Assembly: GCF_000422665.1 (NCBI RefSeq)
Contig: NZ_AUGM01000001.1
Span: forward strand, 699,771 to 763,770
Direction: 5' to 3'
DNA: 64,000 nt
Origin: Ferrimonas senticii DSM 18821
GTDB lineage: Bacteria; Pseudomonadota; Gammaproteobacteria; Enterobacterales; Shewanellaceae
Shown: piece after piece, positions 48,005 to 56,901 of the stretch
How the letters are laid out: each line of letters begins with the position of its first letter
Numbering within the stretch: the first letter of the stretch is position 1
Position numbers and translations under genes: made by a program
The notes under the pieces: generated by a model
What the model saw: the letters and a program-made list of their open reading frames with translations, nothing else
What the model was told of the DNA's origin: nothing
Database searches by the model: none

Positions 48005-49074
48005 TAGCTTGCCTCCTGATAGCTGAAGCGTTCGCTGCTGGAGGTGTTTACGCTCTGGCCGGGACGCACTCGCTGAGCGCCACGGGTGATCACCTGTTCG
48101 CCCGCTTCAAGGCCGTTGGTTACTTCGACCCAACCACGCTGACGGGTGCCCAGCTCAATCTGTTTCTCCACCACTTTGCCGTCACTGACGACAAACACGT
48201 ACTGGCGGTTTTGGCGCGGAATAATCGCTTCTTCAGGGATGATTTGGCTAAGGCGATCATCAACCACTAACCGCAGGGTCATCAACATCCCTGGGCGCAG
48301 CAGCAGATCCGGGTTGGCAATTTGCGCCCGCACCACCACCGCCCGCGTGGTTGGATCGATGCGGCTGTCGATGCTGGTAACGGTACCGCTGAAGGGCTGG
48401 CTAAAGGCCGCCGCTTGTGCCTGCACTTGGCTGCCGTTGGTCAACTGGCTTAGGAAGCGCTCTGGCACGGTGAAATCAAGGTTAACCACCGAAATGTCAT
48501 CCAAGGTGGTGATCTGAGTACCGGGGCTAACCAGAGCGCCGGGGCTGATCTCGCGAAAGCCGAGTACCCCCGAGAATGGCGCGCGGATGTAGCGTGCGTC
48601 GACTTCCGCTTCGGTTTGCGCCACCACGGCCTGAGCCACATCGATGGCGGTGCGAATTTTATCCAACTGGTTGCTGGCAACGGTTTTGTTCTTTACCAGC
48701 CCTTCAATCCGCTGATATTCCCGCTGCTGTTCAACCAAGTTGGCTTTGGCGGCGGTCAGTTTGGCGTCTTGCTCGGCGTGATTGAGGGTCACCAACAGTT
48801 GGCTTTGTTCGACCTTATCGCCGTCATCGAAATGGATCTGTTCGACCCGTTCGGTCACTTTGGCGGTCAGTTCCACCGATTCTTGGGCACGAACGGTACC
48901 AAGCGCTTCCACCGCTTGTTGCCATTGGCGCTGCTCTACCGGGGCGACGATTACGGTGATGTCGCCACCGCCACGGGGGCCGCCTGCGCTGGCGCTTACG
49001 CCCTGTTCTTTGTAATAGATGCCAGCGACTATCGCCGCCGCCAGCACCACCATGGTAATTGCTGATTTGTTCAT
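48004..49074 (-). CDS. RND efflux periplasmic adaptor (third pair)
   Basis: 356 aa with an N-terminal signal anchor (ITMVVLAAAIVAGIYY). The half-lipoyl motif VELTAKVTERVEQIHF, hairpin region (about 85-140), RAPFSGVLGFREISPGALV and the barrel motif VNLDFTVPERFLSQL follow in the usual order. The ATG at 49074 is chosen because the signal anchor begins there; 20 extra codons upstream make no sense as protein. It is the first gene of the two-gene operon. Confidence 0.9.
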   Translation of the reverse strand: MNKSAITMVVLAAAIVAGIYYKEQGVSASAGGPRGGGDITVIVAPVEQRQWQQAVEALGTVRAQESVELTAKVTERVEQIHFDDGDKVEQSQLLVTLNHAEQDAKLTAAKANLVEQQREYQRIEGLVKNKTVASNQLDKIRTAIDVAQAVVAQTEAEVDARYIRAPFSGVLGFREISPGALVSPGTQITTLDDISVVNLDFTVPERFLSQLTNGSQVQAQAAAFSQPFSGTVTSIDSRIDPTTRAVVVRAQIANPDLLLRPGMLMTLRLVVDDRLSQIIPEEAIIPRQNRQYVFVVSDGKVVEKQIELGTRQRGWVEVTNGLEAGEQVITRGAQRVRPGQSVNTSSSERFSYQEAS

Positions 49075-49373
49075 GGGGTTGTCGATCCTTGTACTGCCTG
49101 CAGGCCAGTCTACTGCTACGCAGCCAAGTGACAATCGGTTGACACAAAACCTTACAACGCCATTAACCTGTCGTTAACACGCCAATTCGAGCGCAATAAT
49201 TAAGCAGCCATTGTGGCTAAATGGTGCCGTAACTCTGCAGTGGCTTAATGGCGCAACAGCCCAATTTTGGCAGTTTATCGTGCTGGATAAGCGCGCCAAT
49301 CGCAGCAACTCCATTGATGTCGACCGCCAATTTGGTAGTCACATCCACCAGCGCGGTCATTCACCAAGGCAAT
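49075..49373. other. About 300-bp intergenic region
   Basis: It lies between bamC (whose terminator marks its right side) and the third RND operon, so it must hold that operon's promoter. A small frame at 49248 on the plus strand has no family features. I see nothing else in it. Confidence 0.5.
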
Positions 49374-49401
49374 AAAAAAGGCCGCCTAAGCGACCTTTTT
49401 T
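49374..49401 (-). terminator. Terminator of the dapA-bamC operon
   Basis: On the minus strand, AAAAAAGGTCGC pairs with GCGGCCTTTTTT with one mismatch and ends in a T-run, about 35 bp after the bamC stop. Confidence 0.8.
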
Positions 49402-49435
49402 GCATAGAGTTGCAAAGCAATCGGGACAGATTGCT

Positions 49436-50518
49436 TTACAGATCTTTTAGTTCTTTTTTCACCAGCTCTTTAAGGGTGTTGGCCATCGCCGTCACTTTAT
49501 CGGCTGGCAATGGCTGGGCGTCGGCGTCCATAAAGGTAATGGCGGTGCTCTCGCCCTGCTCGGCCACCTTAACTTGGTAGTTACCCGGCTCTAGCGGCAA
49601 TACATCGTCGCTGCCCCAAAGGTTCTGCCAGAAGCCGCTGTCGCTTTGGTAATCGACAAACAAGGTGCCTAGCTGACGGTCCAGATCTTTGATCTGGAAG
49701 CCCATCGCTGGCAGCAGCTTTTGCATCCGCGTCCACACCTGTTCAAACGGTGCATTGGCGACAAAAGCACTGTTACCATCGGCATCAAAACCAAGCTCAG
49801 CGCTGAAGCTGCGGCTGTTGGCCAACTCTTGCAACGCTTGCTGCTTATTGCGTTCGAAGTTTAAGTAGCTGATCGAGCCATTCAACATATCGATGGCATA
49901 ACGGCGCTTATCGGCGTTGGTCAGTACGATCTGCTCATCAACCCCATCTAAAGACTCTTGGTGATCAATCACTTCGATGCTTACTGAACCACTGCGGCCG
50001 TGATCTTTCACGTTGCGGGCAAACTGATAACGCTGGCGTACTTGGTAGACTTTATCTTTGAACCACGATTTGCCGATCACTTCGTTGGTTTCAATCCAAT
50101 CGGTGGTGATCACCCCGCCTTGATTACTGGCGATGGTGATGTTGCGGCTGCCCAAGTAACCGATGATGGCGTTATCGATATCCGCCGTCAGATTGTCGTT
50201 GTTGTTGGTTGCTTCGATGATCACGGTAACGCTGTCGGTGCCATCTTGCAGACGGGTACCCGCCGCCAACGGCAGCACTTGCAGCGGTGGTCGCACATCT
50301 AAACGGGCGCCTTGAATTGAGCTATCCACCTTACTGCCCAACTGCGGGATCTGATATTCGCGGCTGTAGTTTGGCTGTTTCAGGTTGTCTGGGATCACCA
50401 GTTGCTGACCGGCCTTGGCCTGTTCGTATTCAAAACCGCCGCTGGCTTGGCGACGTTCTAACGGGGTGGAACAACCCACCAAGGCGACCAAACTGATGGC
50501 CACAAGACTCCGTTTCAT
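49436..50518 (-). CDS. bamC: BamC, outer-membrane assembly lipoprotein
   Basis: 360 aa. Lipobox LVALVGC gives lipidated Cys16, followed by the unstructured BamD-binding N-terminus (QLVIPDNLKQP, REYQIPQLG) and two helix-grip domains (about 100-215 and 235-350). BamC is a peripheral subunit of the BAM complex that inserts beta-barrel proteins. It lies 20 bp after dapA, the same dapA-bamC pair as in E. coli. The ATG at 50518 follows GAGGAAG; a 45-codon longer frame would overlap dapA and lacks a lipoprotein signal at its start. Confidence 0.93.
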   Translation of the reverse strand: MKRSLVAISLVALVGCSTPLERRQASGGFEYEQAKAGQQLVIPDNLKQPNYSREYQIPQLGSKVDSSIQGARLDVRPPLQVLPLAAGTRLQDGTDSVTVIIEATNNNDNLTADIDNAIIGYLGSRNITIASNQGGVITTDWIETNEVIGKSWFKDKVYQVRQRYQFARNVKDHGRSGSVSIEVIDHQESLDGVDEQIVLTNADKRRYAIDMLNGSISYLNFERNKQQALQELANSRSFSAELGFDADGNSAFVANAPFEQVWTRMQKLLPAMGFQIKDLDRQLGTLFVDYQSDSGFWQNLWGSDDVLPLEPGNYQVKVAEQGESTAITFMDADAQPLPADKVTAMANTLKELVKKELKDL

Positions 50519-50538
50519 TGAGCTTCCTCGAATCGTTT

Positions 50539-51411
50539 TTATGCAGACGCTTCCAGCGCCTGACGGACTAATTGTTGCGTTGCCTCGGTGGCTGGGGTCA
50601 GCGGCAAGCGGTAATGGGTGCAGGCCGTCGCGCCGACCGCTTGCACCGCCCACTTCACCGGAATTGGGTTGGCTTCAACGAACAAGCATTCGTACAGCGG
50701 CACCAGCTTGGCATTCAGCGCACGCGCTTCGACCAGCTTGCCCGCCAAGGCGGCATCACACAGCTGCTTAAACAGCGCTGGACGGGCGTTATTAGTAACC
50801 GAAATTACCCCATCGCCGCCGCTAAAGATAAACGCCATGGCGGTGGCATCATCACCAGAGAGCAACAGAAAATCGTCGCCACAAGCTTGGCGGAGTGGCG
50901 TCACCCGCGACAGATCGCCGGTGGCATCCTTAATACCTATGATGTTGCTAACCTTGCTAAGTTCCGCAACGGTTGCATTGGCCAGATCACATTGGGTGCG
51001 ACCCGGAACGTTGTAGAGGATCTGTGGGGTGGTGGTGACCGCCGCAATCGCTTGGTAATGGGCAATCAAACCCGCTTGGGTTGGTTTGTTGTAGTACGGA
51101 GTGACGCTGAGCATCGCATCCACGCCAACTTCATCCAGCGCCTTAGTCAGGGCGATGGCATCGGCGGTGTTGTTGCTGCCGCTGCCGGCAATCAACGGCA
51201 CTCGACCCGCAATCGCTTGTTTAACCGCTTTTACCACCTCAACCTGTTCGGCTTTCGATAGGGTTGCGGATTCGCCAGTGGTGCCATTGGCAACAATGGC
51301 GTCGGTGCCGTTCTGGATATGAAACTCAACCAGTTGAGCGAGGCTGTCAAAGTCCACCGAGCCGTCGGCGTGCATAGGGGTGATTAGCGCTACTAAACTT
51401 CCGCGAAACAT
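50539..51411 (-). CDS. dapA: 4-hydroxy-tetrahydrodipicolinate synthase
   Basis: 290 aa, standard family length. It has GTTGESATL, the [10 protein letters not shown] block with the catalytic Tyr, and the Schiff-base Lys in [11 protein letters not shown]. It condenses pyruvate with aspartate semialdehyde, the first committed step to diaminopimelate and lysine, in the cytoplasm. It is first in the dapA-bamC operon and divergent from gcvR. A perfect hairpin (TAGGCCTGC/GCAGGCCTA at 51431-51463) lies just upstream, in the 5' region of the transcript. Confidence 0.95.
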   Translation of the reverse strand: MFRGSLVALITPMHADGSVDFDSLAQLVEFHIQNGTDAIVANGTTGESATLSKAEQVEVVKAVKQAIAGRVPLIAGSGSNNTADAIALTKALDEVGVDAMLSVTPYYNKPTQAGLIAHYQAIAAVTTTPQILYNVPGRTQCDLANATVAELSKVSNIIGIKDATGDLSRVTPLRQACGDDFLLLSGDDATAMAFIFSGGDGVISVTNNARPALFKQLCDAALAGKLVEARALNAKLVPLYECLFVEANPIPVKWAVQAVGATACTHYRLPLTPATEATQQLVRQALEASA

Positions 51412-51578
51412 CTTTTATTTCCCAATCAGATAGGCCTGCAATACTACTGACGCAGCAGGCCTAAAACAAGGTCGCTACCACCCAGATTAAGTTGTGATAG
51501 CATGACGGCCATACAAAAAAGAACCGAACTCAGACAAGAGGCGCCGATCGCCCGTTGAGTCACAAGGAAACTCGAATT

Positions 51579-52136
51579 ATGAGCCAATTTTTGGCAATTA
51601 CCGCGATGGGCACCGACCGCCCTGGACTGGTGTATCAACTGGCTAACCTGACCGCCAGCTGTGACTGCGACATCATCGATAGCCGCGTGGCCATCTATGG
51701 CAACGAATTTACCCTGATTATGCTGGTTAGCGGCGAATACCCAGACATCACCCGCTTGGAAAGCGAGCTGCCTATGTTGGCGGCGCAGCTGGAGCTGATG
51801 ACTATCTGTAAACGCACGTCCCAGCACAGCGCCGAAGCCTTTACCGGCCGCTTGGTCGCCCGCTTTGAGGGTGAGGACAAGCGCGGCACCATGCAGAAAA
51901 TTTCGCAGTTCTTGGTGGATCGCAACCTCAGCCTGTCGGGCTTTAGCTCCCACGCCGATAAGACCAAAGGTTCCAGTGGCTTGCAGTTACTAGAAGTACG
52001 AGTAGCGGTGACCGATGAGGTTGATTTGGATCAGCTGCAACGGGATCTGATCGCCTTCGCCAACAACATTGGCTTGGACTGCACCATCAGCCGTATGGAA
52101 AACCCAGATAACTACATGGAAAAGAAGCAAAACTGA
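51579..52136 (+). CDS. gcvR: GcvR, glycine cleavage system repressor
   Basis: 185 aa with two ACT domains (about 3-75 and 90-165): FLAITAMGTDRPGLVYQL opens the first and KRGTMQKISQFLVDRNLSL the second. GcvR binds glycine and antagonises the activator GcvA, repressing the glycine cleavage operon. The ATG at 51579 follows AAGGAA; an earlier in-frame start (51555) has no such site. It is divergent from dapA, as in E. coli, and shares its stop with the start of bcp (TGATG). Confidence 0.92.
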   Translation: MSQFLAITAMGTDRPGLVYQLANLTASCDCDIIDSRVAIYGNEFTLIMLVSGEYPDITRLESELPMLAAQLELMTICKRTSQHSAEAFTGRLVARFEGEDKRGTMQKISQFLVDRNLSLSGFSSHADKTKGSSGLQLLEVRVAVTDEVDLDQLQRDLIAFANNIGLDCTISRMENPDNYMEKKQN

Positions 52137-52609
52137 TGACTACGCCAATCTCTCCCTTGCAAGCGGGCGATAAAGCGCCCGAGTTTGCTCTGCAAAACCA
52201 GCACGATGAGACCATCCGTCTAAGCGATTTCGCCGGTAAACCGGTGCTGGTGTACTTCTATCCGAAAGCGATGACTCCGGGTTGTACTGTGCAAGCGCAG
52301 CAACTGCGCGATCACCAAGCCGAACTGGCCGCCAAAGGCGTGGTGGTGATGGGGATTAGCCCAGATCCGGTCAAACGACTAACTAAGTTTGCCGAGCGCG
52401 ATCAACTGAACTTCCATCTGCTGGCCGATGAAGACCATGCGGTGGCCGACGCGTTCGGCGTTTGGGGCCATAAGAAATTTATGGGCAAAGAGTACGATGG
52501 CATCCATCGGTTGAGCTTTTTGATTGGCGCAGACGGCACCATCACCCACTTCATCAATAAGTTCAAAACCAAAGACCATCACCAAGTGGTGCTGGATCTG
52601 TTGGACTAA
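52136..52609 (+). CDS. bcp: Thiol peroxidase of the BCP/PrxQ family (1-Cys form)
   Basis: 157 aa, thioredoxin fold. The peroxidatic Cys is in MTPGCTVQA. The resolving Cys, five residues later in E. coli Bcp, is Gln here (VQAQQLRD), so this is a 1-Cys variant that must use an external thiol. Other family blocks are VYFYPKAMTPG and VWGHKKFMGKEYDGIHR. It reduces hydroperoxides in the cytoplasm. It is coupled to gcvR by a 1-bp stop/start overlap, the same pairing as in E. coli. Confidence 0.93.
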   Translation: MTTPISPLQAGDKAPEFALQNQHDETIRLSDFAGKPVLVYFYPKAMTPGCTVQAQQLRDHQAELAAKGVVVMGISPDPVKRLTKFAERDQLNFHLLADEDHAVADAFGVWGHKKFMGKEYDGIHRLSFLIGADGTITHFINKFKTKDHHQVVLDLLD

Positions 52610-52628
52610 GCCTTAGGCCGTGGTACCG

Positions 52629-52955
52629 ATGGCAACGCCTTGGTTACGACAGCGCTGGTTACCGGCGCTGCTTTGTTTGTGGCTGCTACTGCTGAACGCG
52701 GTAGCCAGCCAAGCGTTGGCCGAAACCCTGCACCACCAAGCGCATCATCAGCTCGATGAGCACCATCATGGCGATCAGCCCTGCCCTCAATATGATCTGC
52801 TAAAACGGTTAACCTCGCCGCTGGCAAGTACACCGTCATCAGTGACGCTACCCTGCCCGTTACCAGAGCGACAAGCGTTGCCGACTCCGGCGTTATTCGC
52901 CGCCGCCTCACCAATACCGTGCAGCCGTGATCCGCCGGAGATTCACTCAAGCTAA
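52629..52955 (+). CDS. Small secreted His-rich protein of the metal locus
   Basis: About 108 aa. The signal peptide is a strongly hydrophobic WLPALLCLWLLLLNAVASQALA with cleavage near residue 32. A His cluster (LHHQAHHQLDEHHHGD) follows and suggests metal binding. The C-terminal half is Pro/Ala-rich, with three Cys. I recognise no family. It lies just after bcp and before the ZrgA-like gene, so it probably belongs to the metal uptake locus. A GTG at 52620 could also start it. Confidence 0.62.
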   Translation: MATPWLRQRWLPALLCLWLLLLNAVASQALAETLHHQAHHQLDEHHHGDQPCPQYDLLKRLTSPLASTPSSVTLPCPLPERQALPTPALFAAASPIPCSRDPPEIHSS

Positions 52956-52992
52956 CCATTAATCCCACTAACATTCTTGAGTGAACACCAAT

Positions 52993-53622
52993 ATGAAAAC
53001 CCAAATTACCGCCATCGCCGCGCTGTTATTCGCCGCCAACGTCATCGCCGCTGATCATTCACATGAGTCGCATTCGTCCCACGCCGAGTCAGCGCACGCT
53101 AACCATCAACACGATGCACATGACCATGACCATGACCATGACCATGACCATGACCATCATGATGGTGAGATGCTGCACTTTGAAGGCCACACCCACGGTT
53201 TGGGCGAACTGGCATTGATGCAAGATCAGCAACAAGTGATGCTAAGCCTAACCATTCCATCGGAAAGCTTGTGGGGCTTTGAACATGCGCCACAGAACGA
53301 TGAGCAGCGCGCCGTTATCGACCGAACCTTAAAGCAACTGACCGCCGGTCACCGTTTCTTTAGTTTCAACGCCGCCGCGGCGTGCACGCCAGTATCGGTC
53401 GAGGTCCTTAAGCCTGAAGGGCTAAATAACCCCGATGCCAGCCATATGGATGTGACCGCTAACTGGCTGTGGCAATGCCAACAAGCGGAGCAACTGCAGC
53501 AGTTGCAGACCAGCCTGTTTAAGCACTACCCGCGCATCGAAAAATTGCAAACTCAAGTGCTGCTGCAATCTGGCAGCCACGGCGGCGAGCTAACCGCTAA
53601 GCAACCACAGTTGGAGTGGTGA
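52993..53622 (+). CDS. zrgA: ZrgA-like (DUF2796) periplasmic metal-binding protein
   Basis: 209 aa with a signal peptide (cleavage after VIAA, near residue 20). A long His/Asp tract (HDHDHDHDHDHDHHDG) follows, then the DUF2796 core with FEGHTHGLGELAL and a conserved Cys pair (AAACTPV, WLWQCQQ). The family includes ZrgA of the Vibrio cholerae zinc-uptake system ZrgABCDE; the role here is by family and by the adjacent ABC genes. The ATG at 52993 begins the signal peptide; a GTG 12 bases upstream is possible. Confidence 0.82.
   Translation: MKTQITAIAALLFAANVIAADHSHESHSSHAESAHANHQHDAHDHDHDHDHDHDHHDGEMLHFEGHTHGLGELALMQDQQQVMLSLTIPSESLWGFEHAPQNDEQRAVIDRTLKQLTAGHRFFSFNAAAACTPVSVEVLKPEGLNNPDASHMDVTANWLWQCQQAEQLQQLQTSLFKHYPRIEKLQTQVLLQSGSHGGELTAKQPQLEW
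53122..53157 (+). repeat. (GACCAT)6 tandem repeat inside zrgA
   Basis: Six perfect in-frame copies of GACCAT, encoding Asp-His units. Slippage would change the number of metal-binding units without shifting the frame. Confidence 0.95.
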
Positions 53623-53625
53623 TCG

Positions 53626-54306
53626 ATGAGTGTGTTGCTGATTAATGATCTAAAGCACCAGTGGGCGGCAGATCATGGCTTAAGCGTTAACCAACTGAGC
53701 GTCAACGCCGGCGAGATGGTGATGCTGCAAGGGGCTTCCGGCAGTGGCAAAACCACCTTGATGAACTTGATCGCCGGGGTATTGCCATTAGCCGAGGGCG
53801 AGATCACCTTAGCCGAGCAGCGCTTAAGTCAACTGTCGGCCAGTCAGCGCGATTCGTTGCGAGCCCGTGTTCTTGGCATCGTGTTTCAGCAATTTAACTT
53901 GCTGCCCTATCTGTCGGTATTGGATAACGTGCTGCTGCCGCTGAAGTTTCAAGGCAAGCGTGTTGATGGCAGCGCCAAAGCGCGAGCGCAGTCGCTACTG
54001 AGCGCGCTGGAGATGGACGTCAACTTGCAGCAGCAATCGGTTAATCGTCTGTCGGTCGGCCAACAGCAACGGGTAGCCGCCGCTCGGGCGCTGCTGGGTT
54101 CACCCAAACTGATTTTGGCGGATGAGCCGACCTCGGCGCTGGATCCCGACAACCGCGATCGCTTTATGGCGCTGCTGTCGGAACAGTGCCGCCAGCAAGG
54201 CACGGCGTTGCTGCTGATCAGCCACGATCCGGCCTTGCAAGCCTTGGCGGATCGCCGCTATCAATTGCAGTTGACCGCCCAGGGTAGCGAGGTGTTGCCA
54301 TGCTAA
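53626..54306 (+). CDS. ABC transporter ATPase (MacB/LolD-like), Zrg locus
   Basis: 226 aa. Walker A GASGSGKTT (about 36-44), Q-loop FQQFNLLPYLSVLDN, signature LSVGQQQRV and Walker B LILADEPTSALDPDN are all intact, in the branch that powers MacB/LolCDE-type permeases. It starts 3 bp after zrgA and overlaps the permease by 7 bp, so the three act together. By analogy with V. cholerae Zrg, it would be the ATPase of the metal-uptake system (inference). Confidence 0.9.
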   Translation: MSVLLINDLKHQWAADHGLSVNQLSVNAGEMVMLQGASGSGKTTLMNLIAGVLPLAEGEITLAEQRLSQLSASQRDSLRARVLGIVFQQFNLLPYLSVLDNVLLPLKFQGKRVDGSAKARAQSLLSALEMDVNLQQQSVNRLSVGQQQRVAAARALLGSPKLILADEPTSALDPDNRDRFMALLSEQCRQQGTALLLISHDPALQALADRRYQLQLTAQGSEVLPC

Positions 54307-55550
54307 GCCTGATGCTGCAAAGCCTGAGAAATCGCCGCACCAGCGCCCTGCTGAGCATTGGCGTGATTGCGGTCGCGGTGGCACTGTTTGTTAGCGTCGA
54401 GATGGTGCGCCAGCAAGCCAAACAAAGCTTCACCAACACCATCGCCAGCACTGATCTGCTGGTCGGAGCCCGCAGTGGCGATCTGAATCTGCTGCTCTAT
54501 TCGGTGTTCCATTTAGGCCAGCCGACCGCCAACATGAGCTGGCAAAGCTACCAGAAGGTAGGCCAAATGAATGGCGTTAGCTGGACGGTGCCGTTGATGC
54601 TGGGCGACTCGCACAAAGGCTATCGAGTCCTTGGCACCAACGGCGATTACTTTGAGCGTTACCGCTACGGCCGCCAGCAACCGCTGACGCTCCGTCAAGG
54701 CAAGGTGTTCGAAGGCTTGTTTGATGTGGTGCTTGGTGCCGAAGTTGCCAAGCGCTTGGGCTATCAGCTGGGGGATCAGTTAGCACTGGCTCACGGTACC
54801 GGTTCCGCCACCAGCTTTTCCAATCACGACGATCTGCCGTTTACGGTAAGCGGGATTTTGGCGCCAACAGGGACACCGGTGGATCGCACCTTACATGTAT
54901 CACTGGAAGCGATTAGCGCCATCCACATCGGCTGGCAAGGTGGGGTAAAAACCGCCCAAGTCGACCGTGAACTGATTGAGAAATACGATCTGACCCCGAC
55001 CTCAATCTCGGCGGCGCTGGTTGGCCTAAGCAGCAAGTTTAAGTTGTTGTCGGTACAGCGGCAGATCAACACCGATAAGCAAGAGGCGTTGTCGGCGGTG
55101 CTGCCGGGGATGGCACTGGCACAGTTATGGCAACTGCTAAGCCAAGCGGAGTTAGCGCTGCAAGTGGTCACCATCTGCGTGATTCTGATTGGCCTGACCG
55201 GAATGATCACCACCTTGCTGGCATCACTGAATGAACGCCGACGAGAGATGGCGGTACTGCGCGCCATCGGTGCCAAACCACGGCACATCTTTATGTTGTT
55301 GTGGGGCGAAGCGATGGCACTGGCGCTGGTCGGCACATTCGCGGGCTTGGCACTGGCACAAGCACTGGTGCTGCTGCTGGCACCGTGGGCACTGCATCAC
55401 TACGGCTTGCAGCTATCGATGCACGCTCCCGATCAGCAGCTACTGCTGATGTTGGCGGCGGTAATGGCCACCGCTGCGGTGGTGTCGTTGCTACCAGCAT
55501 GGCGCGCCTACCGACGCACCTTAGCCGACGGCTTGTCACAACGACTCTAA
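54300..55550 (+). CDS. FtsX-like ABC permease, Zrg locus
   Basis: 416 aa. TM1 at about 18-38, a periplasmic MacB-core-like domain (about 40-270), and three C-terminal helices with LNERRREMAVLRAIGAKP between TM2 and TM3 and WRAYRRTLADGL at the end. This is the type VII/MacB permease layout, which works on periplasmic or outer-membrane substrates rather than as a classical channel. It is coupled to the ATPase gene. Confidence 0.88.
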   Translation: MLSLMLQSLRNRRTSALLSIGVIAVAVALFVSVEMVRQQAKQSFTNTIASTDLLVGARSGDLNLLLYSVFHLGQPTANMSWQSYQKVGQMNGVSWTVPLMLGDSHKGYRVLGTNGDYFERYRYGRQQPLTLRQGKVFEGLFDVVLGAEVAKRLGYQLGDQLALAHGTGSATSFSNHDDLPFTVSGILAPTGTPVDRTLHVSLEAISAIHIGWQGGVKTAQVDRELIEKYDLTPTSISAALVGLSSKFKLLSVQRQINTDKQEALSAVLPGMALAQLWQLLSQAELALQVVTICVILIGLTGMITTLLASLNERRREMAVLRAIGAKPRHIFMLLWGEAMALALVGTFAGLALAQALVLLLAPWALHHYGLQLSMHAPDQQLLLMLAAVMATAAVVSLLPAWRAYRRTLADGLSQRL

Positions 55551-55601
55551 TTTCCTCCACTGGGCGCTGCTGGCGCCCTGTTTTACCCTAAGTTGTACCC
55601 T

Positions 55602-56159
55602 ATGACCGAATATCAAAAAATGCTAAACGGCGAGGCGTTCGATGGCGCCGATCCACAGATGTGCGCCGTGCGCGACCGAGCACTCTCGCTAACCTTAGCT
55701 TTCAATAGCTGTGCCGATTTTGGCCAGTCACAACAGCTTTTCAGCCAACTGGTAAATCGCATCGGCAAAGGTTCGATCGTAAAACCGCCGTTTTTATGCG
55801 AATTCGGCGAACAGATTAGCATCGGCGATAACACCTTTTTCAATATGGGCATCACCATGCTCGATGGCGCCACCATTACTATCGGCAACAATGTGATGAT
55901 CGGCCCTTCCTGCCAGCTGTATACCGCCTCGCATTCGCTCGATCATCGTCAGCGCCGTCAGTGGCAGACCTACTGCAAACCGATTGTGATTGAAGATGAT
56001 GTGTGGATTGGTGGCAACGTGGTGATCAACCAAGGCGTCACCATCGGCGCGCGCTCGGTGGTGGCCGCCGGATCGGTGGTCAATCACGATGTGCCGCCGG
56101 ACTGCTTAGTCGGCGGTACACCAGCGCGGGTACTGAAATCCCTAGCAAGCGTTGACTAA
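55602..56159 (+). CDS. Sugar O-acetyltransferase (maltose/galactoside type)
   Basis: 185 aa. MTEYQKMLNGEAFDGADPQM is the family N-terminus. The left-handed beta-helix hexapeptides run from PFLCEFGEQISIGDNTFFN to the end, with the catalytic His in YTASHSLD and the coenzyme-A-binding WIGGNVVINQGVTIGARSVVAAGSVV. It acetylates sugars in the cytoplasm; the real substrate is unknown. The ATG at 55602 is preferred over a TTG three codons upstream. It lies between the ABC permease and the DUF3299 gene and may be incidental to the metal locus. Confidence 0.88.
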   Translation: MTEYQKMLNGEAFDGADPQMCAVRDRALSLTLAFNSCADFGQSQQLFSQLVNRIGKGSIVKPPFLCEFGEQISIGDNTFFNMGITMLDGATITIGNNVMIGPSCQLYTASHSLDHRQRRQWQTYCKPIVIEDDVWIGGNVVINQGVTIGARSVVAAGSVVNHDVPPDCLVGGTPARVLKSLASVD

Positions 56160-56234
56160 CGACGCTGGTTGTAGCTCAATTCAATAAAAAGCACTGGGGC
56201 AAACACCCCGAAGTGATCGGAGGGAACGGTTGCA

Positions 56235-56762
56235 ATGAGATCAGTATTACGGATGGCGCTGCTGTTTATCAGCGTCGGCTTAACCAGCATCGCCACAGCC
56301 GATGACTATCGTCAGCTCGACTGGCCACAACTGATGCCGGAGGCCGAACGCAATCTGCCACCGCCGATGATCAACCACGGCCTCGATCCGATGGGCGATA
56401 GCATGGCGCCGTTCGACCCGCTAGCAGCGGCTAACATTGGTCAGCCTTACGGCGAGGTGATCGAGTCCCTGAATAATCAAAAGGTGCATATCGCCGGTTT
56501 TGTGGTGCCGCTGGAAAGCGACGAATATAACGTCACCGAATTTTTGTTGGTGCCCTACTTCGGCGCCTGTATCCACGTGCCACCGCCACCTACCAATCAG
56601 ATTATCTACGTCAAATACCCCAAAGGCATTCCGATGGACATCATCTGGGACGCCATCTGGGTTGACGGCACCTTGCTGACCAGCGGCTTTACCGTCGATG
56701 ACAGCACCAGCACCGGCTACTCGCTGCAAGCGGACATCGCCTACCCCTACGATGAAGGCTAA
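56235..56762 (+). CDS. DUF3299 secreted protein
   Basis: 175 aa with a signal peptide (cleavage after IATAD, about residue 22). The DUF3299 core contains VHIAGFVVPLE, NVTEFLLVPYFGACIHVPPPP and GIPMDIIWDAIWVDGTL, including the conserved Cys-x-His. DUF3299 genes are commonly found beside DUF2796 (ZrgA) and MacB-like genes; here it likely serves the same metal-uptake locus (inference). GGAGG precedes the ATG region and a terminator follows. Confidence 0.85.
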   Translation: MRSVLRMALLFISVGLTSIATADDYRQLDWPQLMPEAERNLPPPMINHGLDPMGDSMAPFDPLAAANIGQPYGEVIESLNNQKVHIAGFVVPLESDEYNVTEFLLVPYFGACIHVPPPPTNQIIYVKYPKGIPMDIIWDAIWVDGTLLTSGFTVDDSTSTGYSLQADIAYPYDEG

Positions 56763-56791
56763 CGGCTGACAACTGACAGCTAGAATACTTT

Positions 56792-56815
56792 CAAGCACCT
56801 CAATTGAGGTGCTTG
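56792..56815. terminator. Perfect palindromic stem-loop
   Basis: CAAGCACCTCAA pairs with TTGAGGTGCTTG with essentially no loop, 30 bp after the DUF3299 stop. It is a likely terminator despite the weak T-run. Confidence 0.65.
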
Positions 56816-56901
56816 TTGCTATCTGGCTTCGGATAATCCACTGGTCAACCGTAAATTCAGGACTACCTTTGCAAAGAGCAATCCAAGCTGGAGGAGTCCC
56901 G

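Noticed and set aside
53099..53293. Minus-strand frame with HGHGHG repeats opposite zrgA
   Set aside because: It is the reverse reading of the GACCAT repeat; the plus-strand product has a signal peptide and family core.
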